Position numbers and translations under genes: made by a program. DNA of 6,035 bases from Solirubrobacterales bacterium (GTDB taxonomy: Bacteria; Actinomycetota; Thermoleophilia; Solirubrobacterales; Solirubrobacteraceae). How positions within the stretch are numbered: the first letter of the stretch is position 1; every line of letters begins with the position of its first letter. The notes beneath the pieces are model-generated. The model was not told the origin of the DNA. It was given only the letters and a program-made list of their open reading frames with translations, and did not search any database. This document shows positions 5,610 through 6,035 of the stretch, in pieces. The stretch spans positions 1-6,035 of the forward strand of contig JACCYI010000156.1 in NCBI GenBank assembly GCA_013696535.1, read 5' to 3'.

Positions 5610-6035
5610 TCAGCCGCCGAGGAGAGGTCCTGATCCGCCGGGGTCAGGCACGGCGGCGGTGGGAGCCGGGAGCGGAGCGGGGTCGGGAGTCGGGACAGGG
5701 TCCGGCGCCGCGACCGGAGCGGGGTCGAGAGTCGGGTCCGGAGCCGCGACCGGAGCGGGGTCGGGCAGCGAGACGGGAATAGGGTCTTGAACGGGAATCG
5801 GGTCAGGCACGGAGACCGGTGCAGGAGTCGAAATTGGGTCAGGAGCCGGAGCCGGGTCAGGAACCGTCGGCGCGGGAGGGCTGGGCAAAGCGGGAACCCC
5901 TCGAAGCACCGGGGCCGTCGGAGCGGCAGGCACCTGCACCGCAGGGACCGCCGGGACCTGCACCGCCGGAACGCCAGGCACCTGCACCCCAGGGACCGCC
6001 GGGACCTGCACCGCCGGAACCGCCGGGACCTGCAC
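5610..6035 (-). CDS. Proline-rich repeat protein (partial; N-terminus beyond right edge)
   Basis: A frame of 141 codons is open to the right edge and ends at TGA. The right part is tandem VQVPAVPA-type octapeptides. A short bridge (PTAPVLRGVPALPSPPAPTV) follows, then a PDP-rich stretch with DPAPVAAPDP twice, ending GGSGPLLGG. Roughly every second or third residue is Pro, with Ala and Val between. It contains no Cys, Trp, Tyr or Lys, so it is probably an extended, unstructured spacer of the kind found in cell-wall-spanning or secreted proteins. A signal peptide or catalytic domain would lie outside the window. The GTG at the extreme edge is most likely an internal Val of the repeat, not the start. 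The minus strand is preferred because this frame runs off the end and continues in frame towards the small ORF. Low-complexity DNA makes other frames open too, so strand certainty is moderate. Confidence 0.6.
   Translation of the reverse strand: MQVPAVPAVQVPAVPGVQVPGVPAVQVPAVPAVQVPAAPTAPVLRGVPALPSPPAPTVPDPAPAPDPISTPAPVSVPDPIPVQDPIPVSLPDPAPVAAPDPTLDPAPVAAPDPVPTPDPAPLPAPTAAVPDPGGSGPLLGG
5701..5763. repeat. 27-bp direct repeat with 36-bp period
   Basis: The segments 5701-5727 and 5737-5763 match at 26 of 27 positions. The 36-bp period keeps the minus frame and duplicates a dodecapeptide containing DPAPVAAPDP, consistent with growth of the Pro-rich protein by in-frame duplication. Confidence 0.85.
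5929..6035. repeat. 24-bp tandem repeats (four full copies and a partial one)
   Basis: Copies start at 5929, 5953, 5977, 6001 and 6025 (partial), built on ggcacctgcacc or gggacctgcacc. Copies 1 and 3 differ at one base and copies 2 and 4 at three, so the older unit is 48 bp. Each 24-bp unit encodes one VQVPAVPA-like octapeptide on the minus strand. The array continues past the window edge. Confidence 0.9.

Noticed and set aside
4886..5782. 298-codon plus-strand frame crossing the ureohydrolase start, the tRNA and the repeats
   Set aside because: It runs through a tRNA gene and a terminator on the other strand and has Arg/Ser/Pro-rich shadow composition.
5554..5790. 78-codon plus-strand Gly/Ser/Ala-rich frame
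   Set aside because: It is the reverse of the Pro-rich repeats. The minus frame is longer, runs off the edge and keeps frame with the small ORF, so it is favoured, though not proven.
5929..6035. Repeats as a CRISPR array
   Set aside because: The 24-bp units are directly adjacent without unique spacers and encode a regular octapeptide, so they are coding tandem repeats.

Overview
This is a high-GC window with tightly packed genes, a CCA-less tRNA gene and at least one probable leaderless start. That points to an actinobacterium; a soil lineage such as Thermoleophilia is possible, but the sequence alone cannot settle it. It reads as chromosomal. No transposase, integrase, phage gene, plasmid gene or CRISPR array is visible.

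Left block (1-1937, minus strand): a three-gene operon, read from right to left, of a class II ketose-bisphosphate aldolase, a CbbY-like HAD sugar phosphatase and a DhaL-type dihydroxyacetone kinase subunit that runs off the left edge. The junctions are TGATG and ATGA overlaps, so translation is probably coupled. Together they form a small phosphosugar module that forms or cleaves a ketose bisphosphate, removes a phosphate and phosphorylates a short ketose such as dihydroxyacetone. The true substrate cannot be read from the sequence. A doubtful small reading frame, perhaps interrupted by an in-frame TAG, sits directly in front of the aldolase.

Middle block (2209-5138): a ten-helix EamA/DMT transporter (minus) is divergent from a LysR regulator (plus). 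The LysR gene is convergent with, and overlaps by 20 bp, an agmatinase-family ureohydrolase (minus). The 74-bp gap between transporter and regulator holds a likely leaderless promoter for lysR and a dyad with LysR-box spacing, so LysR probably controls itself and the transporter. The ureohydrolase has a run of ten C just upstream of its start.

Right block (5197-6035, minus strand): a proline-rich repeat protein enters from the right edge. A single TGA and two codons later, in the same frame, comes a small unrecognised ORF of 67-80 residues. A complete tRNA-Pro(CGG) gene with its own rho-independent terminator follows.

Nothing here is a clearly new system. The items most worth checking are the in-frame arrangement of the proline-rich ORF and the small ORF, the poly-C tract before the ureohydrolase, the interrupted small ORF before the aldolase, and the actual substrate of the aldolase/CbbY/DhaL module.
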